NCBI GenBank assembly: GCA_904397895.1
Contig: CAJFOZ010000068.1
Location: 62,001-126,000 of the forward strand
Reading direction: 5' to 3'
DNA from: an uncultured Clostridia bacterium
GTDB taxonomy: Bacteria > Bacillota > Clostridia > Oscillospirales > Acutalibacteraceae
DNA length: 64,000 bases
Shown here: positions 32,613 to 42,299 of the stretch, one piece after another
Numbering within the stretch: the stretch's first letter is position 1
Layout of the letters: every line of letters starts with the position of its first letter
Notes under the pieces: generated by a model
Told to the model about the DNA's origin: nothing
Databases searched by the model: none
What the model saw: the letters and a program-made list of their open reading frames with translations, nothing else
Translations under genes and position numbers: made by a program

Positions 32613-33619
32613 CCACATCGACCGGTATCTCCGCACTGATTGCCTTTGCGGTGACGACATCTTTGGGACTGTGTGTCATTCCCTTTTTGCGCAAATTGAA
32701 GTTTGGGCAGAGCATTTTGGAGGATGGCCCCACTTGGCACAAGTCCAAGCAGGGGACACCTACCATGGGGGGGATCATGACCATCGCCGGCGTGGCGGCC
32801 GGCGTCTTGGCGGCTTATTTTATTTCCCGGATGGCCTGGCCCCAGGTTATGGATGGCGAGACCACGGTACAAAAAGTGCGTTTCTGGGGCGGCATCCTGA
32901 TGGCGCTGGGTTTTGGATGCGTGGGCTTTCTGGATGACTACATAAAGGTGGTCAAAAAGCGCAATCTAGGCCTTACCAGCCGTCAGAAGATGCTGTTGCA
33001 GCTTTTGGTGGCCGGCGCCTTTGCGGCGGCATTGTATTTTGCAGGCGACCGCGGTATGTACATCCCCTTTGTGGGGCAGATTGATTTTGGCATCTGGTAT
33101 ATCCCCATCATTATGTTTATTGTGGTGGGAGCGGTCAACGCCGTCAACCTGACCGATGGCCTAGACGGTTTGGCCTCCAGTGTTACGTTCTTTGTAGGCG
33201 TATGCTTTATGCTCATTGCGGGGCTGTTGCAGATGATGGGCGTCAGTATGATGGGCGCCGCTTTGGCAGGGGCATGCCTCGGCTTTTTGATTTGGAATTT
33301 CTATCCGGCACGGGTGTTTATGGGCGATACCGGCTCCCTCTTCTTGGGCGGCATGGTATGTGCTTTGGCTTTTGGCGTAGGGATGCCGCTCTTATTGATC
33401 CCGGCTGGAATTGTATATATCATCGAGACCTTGTCGGACATCTTACAGGTGAGCTATTTTAAGATGACAGGTGGAAAGCGCCTTTTCAAGATGGCGCCTT
33501 TCCATCATCATTTGGAGATGTGCGGCTACAGTGAAATCCGCATCAATGCATTGTTTTCCATTTTGACAGCAATCGGCTGTATTCTCGCCATTGTTTGTGT
33601 ACTATTAGGGGGACGTTGA
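32606..33619 (+). CDS. mraY: Phospho-MurNAc-pentapeptide transferase MraY
   Basis: A 337-residue, ten-segment membrane enzyme making lipid I from UDP-MurNAc-pentapeptide and undecaprenyl phosphate. Motifs: PTMGGI near the N-terminus, FLDDYIKVVKKRNLGLT (Asp-Asp-Tyr), NLTDGLDGLA and FMGDTGSLFLGG, ending with FHHHLE. The ATG at 32606 overlaps the murF stop and is preceded by GGGAG. Confidence 0.97.
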   Translation: MLATSTGISALIAFAVTTSLGLCVIPFLRKLKFGQSILEDGPTWHKSKQGTPTMGGIMTIAGVAAGVLAAYFISRMAWPQVMDGETTVQKVRFWGGILMALGFGCVGFLDDYIKVVKKRNLGLTSRQKMLLQLLVAGAFAAALYFAGDRGMYIPFVGQIDFGIWYIPIIMFIVVGAVNAVNLTDGLDGLASSVTFFVGVCFMLIAGLLQMMGVSMMGAALAGACLGFLIWNFYPARVFMGDTGSLFLGGMVCALAFGVGMPLLLIPAGIVYIIETLSDILQVSYFKMTGGKRLFKMAPFHHHLEMCGYSEIRINALFSILTAIGCILAIVCVLLGGR

Positions 33620-33689
33620 TCGTCCTTTTCCCGATTAATTTTTAAAGGAAAGCACTTTGCCATTTTACTGCGAAAGGAGGAGATTGGGC

Positions 33690-34913
33690 GTGTCGACCGA
33701 ACAAGCGGCCAGACTGGCAAAAAACAAGATAGAGAAAAAGAAAGGCAAGGGAAAGCTCAGCTTCTTCTCGGCTGGGGGATCCTTTGATCTGCCGTTTTTC
33801 TTTTTGATCCTGGCACTTTTGGCCATCGGACTTGTGATGATGTTTTCGGCCAGCTACGCTTATGCATATTATACGCCGAAATTCCACGGGGATAGCCTCT
33901 ATTTCCTCAAACCGCAATTGATGTATGCCGCCTTAGGAATCGTCCTAATGATCGGCGTATCGCTCATCGATTACCGGGTCCTTCACTTCTGGTCCCTGAT
34001 TTTTATGGGCGTCAGTTATGCTCTGTTGGTCATCGTACTTTTCATGCCGGCTCAAAACGGCGCCCACCGCTGGATCCCTTATCCCATTAACTTCCAGCCT
34101 TCGGAAATCGCTAAGTTTGCCTTGATCGCTACCTTTGCCCATCTCATGAGCAAATACCACGATAAAATGGGCACCTTCCGATGGGGCGTTTTGCCGTATA
34201 TCCTCATCTTAGGATCCATCAGCGCTCTGATGATCGCGGAACCCCATCTTTCCGGTACCATCCTCATGTGCCTGATCGGCGTGATTATGATGCTCATCGG
34301 CGGCACCAAACCCAAATGGTTTATCATCGCCATCTCGGCGGGGCTTATTCTATTTGTATGGGTGTTTTTCTTCCCCCAGTATCTGCCGGGGCCGCTGGCC
34401 GATATCGTGACCGAGAAATTGGCCCACGGCTTTACCCGCATCGAGGTGTGGCAGGATCCCTTCTCCGATCCTAAGGGTACCGGCTGGCAGACCATCCAGT
34501 CGCTGTACGCTATCGCTTCCGGCGGGTTCATGGGAGTGGGTTTAGGCAACTCCAGGCAAAAATATATGTACATCTCCGAGCCGCAGAACGACTTTGTGTT
34601 TGCGGTGGTGTGTGAGGAACTGGGATTTGTAGGAGCAGCCGTTATCATCATCCTGTTTGCCCTGCTGGTGTGGAGAGGGTTCGCCATCGCCATGAAAGCC
34701 GAGGATAAATTCGGCGCCCTTTTGGCAGTCGGATTGACCGTCCAGGTAGGGCTCCAAGCCTTCCTCAACATCGCGGTGGTCACCAACCTGATCCCCAACA
34801 CCGGCATCAGCCTTCCTTTCTTCAGCTACGGCGGATCGTCCTTGGTCATGCTGCTGGCGCAGATGGGGGTTGTGTTGTCGGTCTCACGAGGGGCCAGGCT
34901 GCGCAAACGATAA
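33690..34913 (+). CDS. ftsW: FtsW/SpoVE-type SEDS peptidoglycan polymerase
   Basis: A 407-residue SEDS glycosyltransferase. After a Lys-rich cytoplasmic N-terminus there are about ten membrane segments. Conserved features are FSASYA, GAHRWI....FQPSEIAK, EPHLSGT and the C-terminal NTGISLPFFSYGGSS. The GTG start has GGAGGAG about 9 bases upstream. It pairs with the class B PBP encoded upstream. It occupies the place directly after mraY where murD would be expected. Confidence 0.93.
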   Translation: MSTEQAARLAKNKIEKKKGKGKLSFFSAGGSFDLPFFFLILALLAIGLVMMFSASYAYAYYTPKFHGDSLYFLKPQLMYAALGIVLMIGVSLIDYRVLHFWSLIFMGVSYALLVIVLFMPAQNGAHRWIPYPINFQPSEIAKFALIATFAHLMSKYHDKMGTFRWGVLPYILILGSISALMIAEPHLSGTILMCLIGVIMMLIGGTKPKWFIIAISAGLILFVWVFFFPQYLPGPLADIVTEKLAHGFTRIEVWQDPFSDPKGTGWQTIQSLYAIASGGFMGVGLGNSRQKYMYISEPQNDFVFAVVCEELGFVGAAVIIILFALLVWRGFAIAMKAEDKFGALLAVGLTVQVGLQAFLNIAVVTNLIPNTGISLPFFSYGGSSLVMLLAQMGVVLSVSRGARLRKR

Positions 34914-34935
34914 TAATGAATCATATCCCGAGGCA

Positions 34936-34972
34936 CCGGCTGCGTCATATTACGCCGCCGGCTTTTGCCTTG
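34936..34972 (+). terminator. Hairpin between ftsW and murG
   Basis: CCGGC and GCCGG arms followed by TTTTGCCTT. Possibly an attenuator inside the operon; weak. Confidence 0.35.
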
Positions 34973-35014
34973 TAAGTCGTCGAGAAGAAAAACACAATGA
35001 GGAGTGGAGATGCC

Positions 35015-36142
35015 ATGAAGGTACTTTTGGCAGGCGGCGGCACGGCGGGACATATCAATCCGGCCTTGGCCATTGCAGGCACCGTCAAAAAGCATCAGCC
35101 GGACGCCGAGATTTTATTCGTCGGTAATCAGAAGGGGATGGAAGCCCGTTTGGTCAAGGAGGCCGGTTATGACTTTGCGGCCATCGATGTACGCGGCTTT
35201 CGCCGGAGCTTGTCGCCGGGCAACATTGTCTATAACATAGGGGCGGCGCGGAGGGCGTTGACGTCCACCGTACAGGCCGGGAAGATCCTAAAGTCCTTCC
35301 GTCCGGACATCGCAGTGGGGACGGGCGGATACGTCAGCGGCCCCGTACTGCGTAAGGCGGCTAAGATGGGGGTCCCTATTGTGGTGCACGAACAAAATGC
35401 CTATCCAGGGGTCACCAACCGGATGCTTTCCAAATCGGCCTCCTGTGTCATGCTGGCGGTGGAGGATGCCAAAAGCCGTTTTGATGCAGGGTGCCATATT
35501 GAAGTGACGGGCAATCCCCTGCGTAAGGAAATTTTGACCTATACGAGACAGCAGGCCCGGCATGAGTTGGGACTTGGCGATGAGCCCATGATCCTCTCCT
35601 TCGGCGGCAGTTTGGGAGCCGACTGCATCAACCGCGCCGTGGCCGACCTGCTTGCCTGGAGCTATAAACGCGGCGGCATCACCCACATCCACGGCGTAGG
35701 AAAAGCCGGCTGGGAATGGATGCCTAAGCTGATAGAATCCAAAGGAGTGCCGTTAAAGCGCGCCAAAAACATTATGGTGCGGGAGTACATCGACGATATG
35801 GCCCGCTGTATGGCGGCGGCCGATCTGGTGATTTGCCGCTGCGGCGCCATCACGTTAAGTGAATTGCAGGCCCAGGGAAAAGCCTCTATTTTGGTGCCGT
35901 CCCCCCATGTGGCGGAGAACCACCAGTACCACAACGCCATGAGTTTGGTCCGCCGGGGAGCGGCGGTGCTCATTGAGGATAAGGATTTGACCGGTCCGAA
36001 ACTCATCACCCAGGTGGAAAAACTGCTGGAACACCCCGAGACGCTCCAGGAAATGGGTTCAAAAGCCAAACAAACCGCAATTTTAGACGCTTCTGAACGT
36101 ATTTATAAAGTGATTATGGAGGCTGTTTCCTCTAAAAAGTAA
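35015..36142 (+). CDS. murG: Lipid II synthase MurG
   Basis: A 375-residue GT28 enzyme attaching GlcNAc to lipid I at the inner membrane face. GGGTAGHINPALAIA at the N-terminus, VHEQNAYPGVTNR, FGGSLGADCIN and the sugar-nucleotide site RCGAITLSELQAQGKASILVP.PHVAENHQ are diagnostic. The ATG at 35015 has GTGGAG 5 bases upstream. About 130 bases with no clear feature separate it from murA, apart from ATGGTTTG occurring twice. Confidence 0.96.
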   Translation: MKVLLAGGGTAGHINPALAIAGTVKKHQPDAEILFVGNQKGMEARLVKEAGYDFAAIDVRGFRRSLSPGNIVYNIGAARRALTSTVQAGKILKSFRPDIAVGTGGYVSGPVLRKAAKMGVPIVVHEQNAYPGVTNRMLSKSASCVMLAVEDAKSRFDAGCHIEVTGNPLRKEILTYTRQQARHELGLGDEPMILSFGGSLGADCINRAVADLLAWSYKRGGITHIHGVGKAGWEWMPKLIESKGVPLKRAKNIMVREYIDDMARCMAAADLVICRCGAITLSELQAQGKASILVPSPHVAENHQYHNAMSLVRRGAAVLIEDKDLTGPKLITQVEKLLEHPETLQEMGSKAKQTAILDASERIYKVIMEAVSSKK

Positions 36143-36273
36143 AAGATCCGACCTGGAAAGACATGGCCTACTCTGTTCACATCCTCACACCCCCGCCTCT
36201 TTTGGCATACTATGGTTTGCCAGGGAAACTTCATGGTTTGGCTTGGTGTTTTTCATAAAGGGGTGTAGAGGAT

Positions 36274-37527
36274 ATGTCGAAACTGATTGTGCAGGGCGGT
36301 CACAGGCTGGCCGGATCCATCCCTGTGCACGGGGCTAAAAACAGCGCTTTGCCGCTGCTTTCCGCCACGTTGCTGGGCACCACTCCCAGCGTGCTACATA
36401 ATTGCCCGAGGCTATCGGATGTGGATACCTCCATTAAGATTTTATCCCATTTGGGGTGCAAGGTGACCCAGGAGGGATCCAACGTAACGGTGGACGCCTC
36501 CTCGGCAGGACAGTATGAGATCCCGGATAACCTCATGCGGGAGATGCGTTCTTCGGTGGTGTTTTTAGGCGCCATTGTGGCTAGACAAGGAAAGGCGCGC
36601 ATCAGTTTCCCAGGGGGATGTGAGTTAGGGCCTCGTCCCATCGATCTCCATCTGAAGGCGCTGCGCAAGCTGGGCCTTATCATTGAAGAGGATCACGGGT
36701 ACTTAAACTGCCACGTGGGAAAAGGGCTCAAAGGATGCCCCATCAACCTCTCCTTTCCCAGCGTCGGAGCCACGGAAAACATCATGTTGGCTTCGGCTAC
36801 GGCCGACGGTACTACCGTCATCACCAATGCCGCCAGGGAGCCGGAGATCTACGATTTAGCTGATTTCCTCAACCAGTGCGGCGCCCGCATCAGCGGAGCA
36901 GGGGAGAGCACCATCCGCATCGACGGCGTGCCAAAACTCCACGGAGCGGAACACACCGTCATAGCCGACCGCATCACTGCCACCACTTATATGGCGGCCG
37001 CGGCGGTCACAGGAGGGGATCTTCTGTTGGAAAAGGTGATCCCCGATCATTTGCAACCGGTGATCCCTGTGTTTGAAGAGGCCGGATGCCACATCAAGAC
37101 CCAAGGAGATCAATTGCACATTGCAGCACCGGACCGCCTGAAAGCGGTTAAAAACATCCGCACCCTGCCGTACCCTGGATTTCCCACCGATTCCCAAGCC
37201 ATCGTGATGGCTATGTCCACCTTGGCGGAGGGAACCAGTGTATTTGTAGAAAACATCTTTGAAAGCCGGTATAAGCACGTCGGTGAGCTGCTGCGCCTGG
37301 GGGCCCACATCAAAGTGGAGGGGAAAGTAGCCATCGTGGAAGGCGTGGACCATCTGTCCGGCGCACCGGTGGAGGCAGCCGATTTACGGGGAGCTGCGGC
37401 ACTAGTCGTGGCGGGCCTGGCGGCCCAGGGAACCACGCAGATTACCGGCTTACATCATTTGGACAGAGGATATGAAATGATTGAACAGCGCCTCTCTGGT
37501 GTGGGGGCTGTGATAAAGAGGGACTGA
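36274..37527 (+). CDS. murA: UDP-GlcNAc 1-carboxyvinyltransferase MurA
   Basis: A 417-residue EPSP-synthase-fold enzyme for the first committed step of peptidoglycan synthesis. GAKNSALP (Lys22-Asn23) and the catalytic loop PGGCELGPRPIDLH with Cys116 are present; Cys rather than Asp here predicts the usual fosfomycin-sensitive form. Its position in dcw between murG and ftsQ is typical of Clostridia. Confidence 0.96.
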   Translation: MSKLIVQGGHRLAGSIPVHGAKNSALPLLSATLLGTTPSVLHNCPRLSDVDTSIKILSHLGCKVTQEGSNVTVDASSAGQYEIPDNLMREMRSSVVFLGAIVARQGKARISFPGGCELGPRPIDLHLKALRKLGLIIEEDHGYLNCHVGKGLKGCPINLSFPSVGATENIMLASATADGTTVITNAAREPEIYDLADFLNQCGARISGAGESTIRIDGVPKLHGAEHTVIADRITATTYMAAAAVTGGDLLLEKVIPDHLQPVIPVFEEAGCHIKTQGDQLHIAAPDRLKAVKNIRTLPYPGFPTDSQAIVMAMSTLAEGTSVFVENIFESRYKHVGELLRLGAHIKVEGKVAIVEGVDHLSGAPVEAADLRGAAALVVAGLAAQGTTQITGLHHLDRGYEMIEQRLSGVGAVIKRD

Positions 37528-37532
37528 TCAAT

Positions 37533-38744
37533 ATGGATAATCAAAAGAAAGGTAGTGGCAAGGCCCGGCCGACTGGAAAATCCGGCCCTTCACAGCAAGG
37601 CAAACGTCCTCCGGGAAAGAAACGGGCGCAGGCTCGTTCGGGGACGTCGCCTCAGAGGACAAACCGTCCTGGGAAGCCTCGAGGAAGGCCGTCCGCCGCC
37701 CCCAGCGGGGGGGTAAAGAAGCCGTCGGCTAGGCCGCCTTCGTCGCCACCAAAGGCTAAGACGTCCCGCCCGTCTTCCCTGCCCAAAAAAGGGGAAGCTC
37801 CGTCCCTGGAGGATCGGACCAACCAGGCCCGCAAAATGCAGAGCCGTCAGGAGGCCCGGGATCAAAATGGACGCCGTCACAAACGCAGAAGAAAGGCATC
37901 CACCCGGTTTTATTCCATTTTGGTGGTGCTGTTTGCCGTGGCTATCGGTGTGACGCTGTGTATGACGGTGTTCTTTAACATCCAGACCATCCAGGTACAG
38001 GGGGAGACAAGGTATGAAGCGGAAGAAATTATCCGTGTGTCGGGCATTGCCAAGGGAAAGAACCTCCTGTTAGCCGATACCAAAGGAGGAGAAGAGGATC
38101 TAACGGTAAAATTGCCTTACATCGGTTCAGCCCATATTGTACGGAAGCTTCCCGCCACCGTTGTCATTGAGGTGGAGGAGACCACGCCGGCTTATGCCGT
38201 CCAAATGGAGGGCGGATGGGCGGTGGCCGACCAGACCGGAAAGACGCTGGAATACCTGCAAGGGCAGATCCCATCGGTGCCAGTGGTGGTGGGGATCTCC
38301 GTGACGGGAGCACCGCCGGGATCTCCTATGGAGTTTGAGGACGAGGAACAAAAGAAGAAGCTTACCGACTTGACAAACGCGCTCAAAGAGAATAACCTTA
38401 TAGAGAAAACAAACCAAATGGACTTTACCAATGGATCCGACATCACGGTTTTGTATGATAACCGGGTTACTTTAAAGTGTGGCGGAGCGGTGGATTTGGA
38501 CGCTAAATTGGCCATGGCCAAGGAAGCCATTGCCAGGAAGGCGCCCGACGGACAAAAAGCCACCATTGTGCTGACCAGTACCCAAGCTACGGTAAGGTTT
38601 GAGGATAATGTTTCCAGTGGAGCGAGTTCGCAATCCCCTTCGCCGGAGGAAACTGATGTTTCTTCTACAGGGGATGCCGGTATTTCCTCTGAGAAGGAAA
38701 GCAGTGGAGCGGAGGGAAGCGGCGCACCGTCGAGCACGGATTAA
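37533..38744 (+). CDS. ftsQ: FtsQ/DivIB cell division protein
   Basis: A 403-residue bitopic protein. The first roughly 120 residues are highly basic, Pro/Ser/Gly/Lys-rich and probably disordered, much longer than usual. One membrane segment (about 127-150) follows, then a POTRA domain (FFNIQTIQVQGETRYEAEEIIRVSGIAKGKNLL) and the FtsQ beta domain (LPATVVIEVEETTPAYAVQMEGGWAVADQTGKTL). The tail (about 365-403) is Ser/Glu/Gly-rich. It joins FtsL and DivIC in the divisome. It starts 5 bases after murA. Confidence 0.85.
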   Translation: MDNQKKGSGKARPTGKSGPSQQGKRPPGKKRAQARSGTSPQRTNRPGKPRGRPSAAPSGGVKKPSARPPSSPPKAKTSRPSSLPKKGEAPSLEDRTNQARKMQSRQEARDQNGRRHKRRRKASTRFYSILVVLFAVAIGVTLCMTVFFNIQTIQVQGETRYEAEEIIRVSGIAKGKNLLLADTKGGEEDLTVKLPYIGSAHIVRKLPATVVIEVEETTPAYAVQMEGGWAVADQTGKTLEYLQGQIPSVPVVVGISVTGAPPGSPMEFEDEEQKKKLTDLTNALKENNLIEKTNQMDFTNGSDITVLYDNRVTLKCGGAVDLDAKLAMAKEAIARKAPDGQKATIVLTSTQATVRFEDNVSSGASSQSPSPEETDVSSTGDAGISSEKESSGAEGSGAPSSTD

Positions 38745-38759
38745 AAGGAATGAGGTTTA

Positions 38760-39515
38760 TTGCAAACAAATCCTAGGGAGGACAAGCCATTAAAAAAGCC
38801 ATTGCATAAGATGCCGATGACGTTGGCATTGATGCTGGTGTTAATGGTGGTTGGTTTTTTGGTAACGCTGCAAATCCGAAGCGTCAGTCAAAATAAGATC
38901 ACCCAAAGTGCTACTGACCATAATCGCACCGAAACCATGCAGCAGGACTTAAATGATGCGCTCCAGAAGGTGGATGATCTACAAACCCAGCTGGCCCGGG
39001 CCCGGGCTGATCTGGAGGATCTGCGAAAAGCCGTCGGCGATTCCGACGATACCGCCAAGGTGCTGGAGGAACAGCTGGAGGAGGCCGAACGTCTGGCCGG
39101 ATTAACCGAGTTATCTGGCCCCGGCATTGTAGTCACTATTGAGGACAAGTCCCAAGTCGGGGAGGATGCCGCCGAAAATCCGGAAAAATACATGGTGCAT
39201 GAGGAAGACCTGCTTCGTATGGTCAATGAACTGTTTGCCTCAAGTGCCGACGCGGTATCCATTAACGGCGAACGCATTGTGGCCACTTCAGAAATCCGCT
39301 GTGTGGGAACCACCGTCAGCATCAACAATAAGCGTTACGGCCCACCCTTTGTCATCCAGGCCATTGGTGACCCCGCTGTTTTAGAATACGCATTGACCAT
39401 GCGCGGCGGGCTTGTGGATGTGCTCTCCCCTTATATCGATATCACCGTCGAGAAGAAGGATAATGTTGTCATCCCCGCTTACCAGGGAGATACGGAATTG
39501 GCCTTGGCCAATTGA
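38760..39515 (+). CDS. DUF881 membrane-anchored protein
   Basis: A 251-residue protein with one N-terminal membrane segment (about 20-40), a coiled coil (about 55-115, MQQDLNDALQKVDDLQTQLAR) and the DUF881 domain with GPGIVVTIEDKS, DLLRMVNELFASSADAVSINGERI, IRCVGTTVSINNKRY and PFVIQAIGDP. This is the YlxW type, found between ftsQ and sbp in many Firmicutes. Role in division is suspected from context only. The start is TTG after ATGAGG. Confidence 0.85.
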   Translation: MQTNPREDKPLKKPLHKMPMTLALMLVLMVVGFLVTLQIRSVSQNKITQSATDHNRTETMQQDLNDALQKVDDLQTQLARARADLEDLRKAVGDSDDTAKVLEEQLEEAERLAGLTELSGPGIVVTIEDKSQVGEDAAENPEKYMVHEEDLLRMVNELFASSADAVSINGERIVATSEIRCVGTTVSINNKRYGPPFVIQAIGDPAVLEYALTMRGGLVDVLSPYIDITVEKKDNVVIPAYQGDTELALAN

Positions 39516-39531
39516 CAGGAGGATGGAGTAC

Positions 39532-39894
39532 ATGACGGTTATATTATTGATGGTAGGGCTTGGCGCCGGCGTGATTTTGGGCCTTATTTTCCCGGGATTT
39601 ATCCCAGCCCAGTTCACCACCTATGTGGCGGTTGGCTTGCTTGCCGGAGTGGATACTTTATTGGGCGGTTTAAGCGCCTATACAAAAGGCCAGTTCCGGT
39701 GGAATATCTTTTTAAGTGGGTTTATTTTTAACACAATTCTAGCTGTTTTGCTCACTTGGTTCGGCAATTTGCTGAGTTTGGACCTGTATTTGGCAGCAGT
39801 TGTGGTGTTTGGAACAAGAATTTTTCATAACTTGGCCGAGTTGAGAAGAATGTTATTGCATTCTTCACAAAAAAATGATAAATTAGATGTATAA
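39532..39894 (+). CDS. sbp: Small basic protein, DUF1290 family
   Basis: A 120-residue membrane protein with three hydrophobic segments. LGAGVILGLIFPGFIPAQFTTYVAVGLLAGVDTLLGGLSAY is the family hallmark, followed by FLSGFIFNTILAVLLTWFG. The ATG at 39532 is 9 bases after GGAGG; the ATG three codons earlier abuts it. In Bacillus this gene precedes ftsA-ftsZ; here ftsZ follows directly. Confidence 0.88.
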   Translation: MTVILLMVGLGAGVILGLIFPGFIPAQFTTYVAVGLLAGVDTLLGGLSAYTKGQFRWNIFLSGFIFNTILAVLLTWFGNLLSLDLYLAAVVVFGTRIFHNLAELRRMLLHSSQKNDKLDV

Positions 39895-39943
39895 CAGTCT
39901 GTAAGGACAAGATGCTGGCCATTATCGAAACGGAGGAACGATC

Positions 39944-41035
39944 ATGCCCTTTGAGTTTGCCAATGATTTAGAATTAACCCAGATCAAGGTGGTAGGTGTC
40001 GGCGGTGGCGGAGGCAACGCCGTCAACCGGATGATTACCACTGGGATGCAGGGGGTGGAGTTTATCTCCATCAATACAGACCATCAAGCCCTTTCCCGTT
40101 CGCAAGCTACCCATAAGATCCAGATCGGCACGAAATTGACCGGCGGCAAAGGCGCTGGCTCCAATCCGGAAAAAGGCCAGCGTGCAGCAGAAGAGAGCCG
40201 TGAGGAAATCGCCGATGCTTTAAAGGGCACGGATATGGTCTTTATCGCCGCAGGTATGGGCGGTGGTACCGGTACAGGCGCCGCCCCTGTTATCGCCGAG
40301 GTTGCCCGTGAGCAAGGGATCCTAACGGTAGGTATTGTGACAAAACCCTTCTCGTTTGAAGGCCGCCGCCGCATGCAGCAGGCCGAGGAAGGCATTTCGG
40401 CTTTGAGAGAACATGTGGATTCGTTGGTTGTTATCCCAAATGAGAGGTTAAAGACGGTATCGGAGCAGCGTTTCTCCCTGGCCGACGCCTTTATTATGGC
40501 CGACGATGTGTTGCGCCACGGCGTACAGAGCATCTCCGACCTGATCAAGGTACCTGGAATCATTAACCTGGACTTTGCCGATGTGACCGCTGTCATGAAG
40601 GATGCCGGCTACGCCCATATGGGCCTGGGCGAGGCTGTGGGCAAGGACAAGGCCGAACAAGCTGCTCAGATGGCGGTATCTAGCCCGCTGCTTGAGACTT
40701 CCATCAACGGCGCCAAGGGCGTTATTATCAACATCACATCGTCGCCGGACATCGATCTGGGCGACGTCGACCGCGCCTCTTCCATGATCGCCAAAGCTGC
40801 TCATCCCGATGCCAACATCATCTTCGGTGTGGCCTTTGACGACAGTATGGAGGATTCCATGCGCATCACCGTCATCGCCACCGGATTTGATACACCTCCT
40901 TCCATGGATTCCAATCCTGCCCCTGTGGCCAAGGCTGAGCCTGCACCCAAGGCCGAGCCCCAGAAAAAAGAGGTTTCCGCGGAAGATGAAGGGTTCTTCG
41001 ATATTATGGCTCTGTTTGATAAGCGCAGAGATTAA
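39944..41035 (+). CDS. ftsZ: Cell division GTPase FtsZ
   Basis: A 363-residue tubulin homologue forming the Z ring. G-box [13 protein letters not shown], the N-terminal [17 protein letters not shown] and T7 loop [11 protein letters not shown] are intact. After an Ala/Pro/Lys linker (about 320-345) the C-terminal peptide is [15 protein letters not shown], an unusual version of the DIPxFLR motif bound by FtsA, ZipA or SepF. No ftsA is adjacent. GGAGG precedes the ATG; a strong terminator ends the cluster. Confidence 0.97.
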   Translation: MPFEFANDLELTQIKVVGVGGGGGNAVNRMITTGMQGVEFISINTDHQALSRSQATHKIQIGTKLTGGKGAGSNPEKGQRAAEESREEIADALKGTDMVFIAAGMGGGTGTGAAPVIAEVAREQGILTVGIVTKPFSFEGRRRMQQAEEGISALREHVDSLVVIPNERLKTVSEQRFSLADAFIMADDVLRHGVQSISDLIKVPGIINLDFADVTAVMKDAGYAHMGLGEAVGKDKAEQAAQMAVSSPLLETSINGAKGVIINITSSPDIDLGDVDRASSMIAKAAHPDANIIFGVAFDDSMEDSMRITVIATGFDTPPSMDSNPAPVAKAEPAPKAEPQKKEVSAEDEGFFDIMALFDKRRD

Positions 41036-41051
41036 TTGTTGAGATGAAATA

Positions 41052-41095
41052 CAAAAGCCGCTTGCTGGTTGGATACGAGCAAGCGGCTTTTTGTA
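41052..41095. terminator. Terminator ending the dcw cluster
   Basis: AAAAGCCGCTTGCT and AGCAAGCGGCTTTTT form a strong stem, usable in both directions. Confidence 0.92.
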
Positions 41096-41120
41096 TGTAC
41101 TTTAAGTTTTCAAAAGGATG

Positions 41121-41768
41121 TTATTTCAATAGACGGAGCAAAATAGGAGTTATCTCTGGGACGGACTGGACGGTATAATCGGCCTTTTTAGCTTCTGATG
41201 GGTTAAAACCATAGAGGCATCCCACCGAAGGGATATGGTTGGCACGGGCGGCTTCGATGTCAAAGATGCGGTCCCCCACCATCACGGCTTGGGACGGCGT
41301 GAGCCGCTGGAGTAAAAGCTTTAAGGTGGCGCATTTGTCCAGGCCGTCCACCAAATGCTGGATGTGGTCGATGCGTTCCATAAGGCCTAGGGCCTTTAAA
41401 ACGGCGGTGATATATCGCATGGACGCATTGGAACACACCGCTGTTTGAATACCTGCCCGATGTAGATCATCCAGCATCTGAGGGACGCCGTCGTAATGCC
41501 GGCCCAAGGTCTTCATAGCGGCGTCTTCCAGCTGGGATACCCGGCGGATATATTGCCGCTGGGCCTCGGGATCCCGCCCTGGAAGCATGGTATCCCTACA
41601 GTCTTCCCACCGCATGCCGTAGGTGGATAGGATAAATTCCCGCGTTTGGACTTCTTTTGGCGCATCGAATTCCTTTAACGCTTGCAGGTGAGCAGGTACA
41701 GAAAAAAGATCGGTGCGGTTTAAGGTGCCGTCCAGATCAAAGACGGCCAACGGCTGATGTATCGTCAT
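41121..41768 (-). CDS. HAD-family phosphatase
   Basis: A 215-residue hydrolase. Motif I FDLDGTLNRTD, motif II CSNASMR and motif IV VMVGDRIFDIEAARANHIPSVGCLYG mark it as a phosphoglycolate-phosphatase-like HAD enzyme with a helical cap. GGAGG precedes the ATG; an upstream in-frame extension crosses a terminator. Substrate not predictable. Confidence 0.85.
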   Translation of the reverse strand: MTIHQPLAVFDLDGTLNRTDLFSVPAHLQALKEFDAPKEVQTREFILSTYGMRWEDCRDTMLPGRDPEAQRQYIRRVSQLEDAAMKTLGRHYDGVPQMLDDLHRAGIQTAVCSNASMRYITAVLKALGLMERIDHIQHLVDGLDKCATLKLLLQRLTPSQAVMVGDRIFDIEAARANHIPSVGCLYGFNPSEAKKADYTVQSVPEITPILLRLLK

Positions 41769-41787
41769 AAAAAATTCCTCCGCAGCG

Positions 41788-41825
41788 CAAAAGCCCCAGC
41801 AGCACAAAAAGCTGCTAGGGCTTAT
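41788..41825 (-). terminator. Terminator after iscU
   Basis: On the minus strand AAGCCCTAGCAGC and GCTGCTGGGGCTTTT, just after the iscU stop and ahead of the HAD gene. Confidence 0.75.
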
Positions 41826-41835
41826 TTTTCATTTC

Positions 41836-42264
41836 TTAGTGCAGGTGGCAGGCGTCGCAGTCCTCAATCACGCCTACGATGGGGGTGGGATCGATGCCTT
41901 TGCGGGTGTAGTAATCCGAAATGGCCGATTTAATGGCCTGTTCGGCCAACACTGAGCAGTGCACCTTCACAGGGGGAAGGCCGTCCAGAGCCTCCATCAC
42001 GGCCTTGTTGGTGAGCTTGAGAGCCTCCTGGATGGTTTTCCCCTTGACCAGTTCAGTGGCCATAGAGCTGGTGGCGATGGCTGCACCGCAGCCGAAGGTC
42101 TTGAATTTTACATCGGTGATGACGTCATCCTCCACCTTGATGTACATCTTCATAATATCGCCGCACTGGGGATTTCCCACTTCGCCGACGCCGTCGGCAT
42201 CGGCGATCTCGCCTACGTTGCGGGGATTGGAAAAATGGTCCATAACCTTTTCACTGTATGCCAT
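41836..42264 (-). CDS. iscU: Fe-S cluster assembly scaffold IscU/NifU-N
   Basis: A 142-residue scaffold. The three cluster-ligand cysteines are in NPQCGDIM, FGCGAAIA and VHCSVLAEQAI, and the Asp after the first Cys is conserved. The C-terminal CDACHLH adds two more Cys and two His. GAGGTTATC precedes the ATG. It is cotranscribed with the cysteine desulfurase 35 bases upstream. Confidence 0.95.
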   Translation of the reverse strand: MAYSEKVMDHFSNPRNVGEIADADGVGEVGNPQCGDIMKMYIKVEDDVITDVKFKTFGCGAAIATSSMATELVKGKTIQEALKLTNKAVMEALDGLPPVKVHCSVLAEQAIKSAISDYYTRKGIDPTPIVGVIEDCDACHLH

Positions 42265-42299
42265 GATGATAACCTCCTAATATCAGATATTAAAAACCG

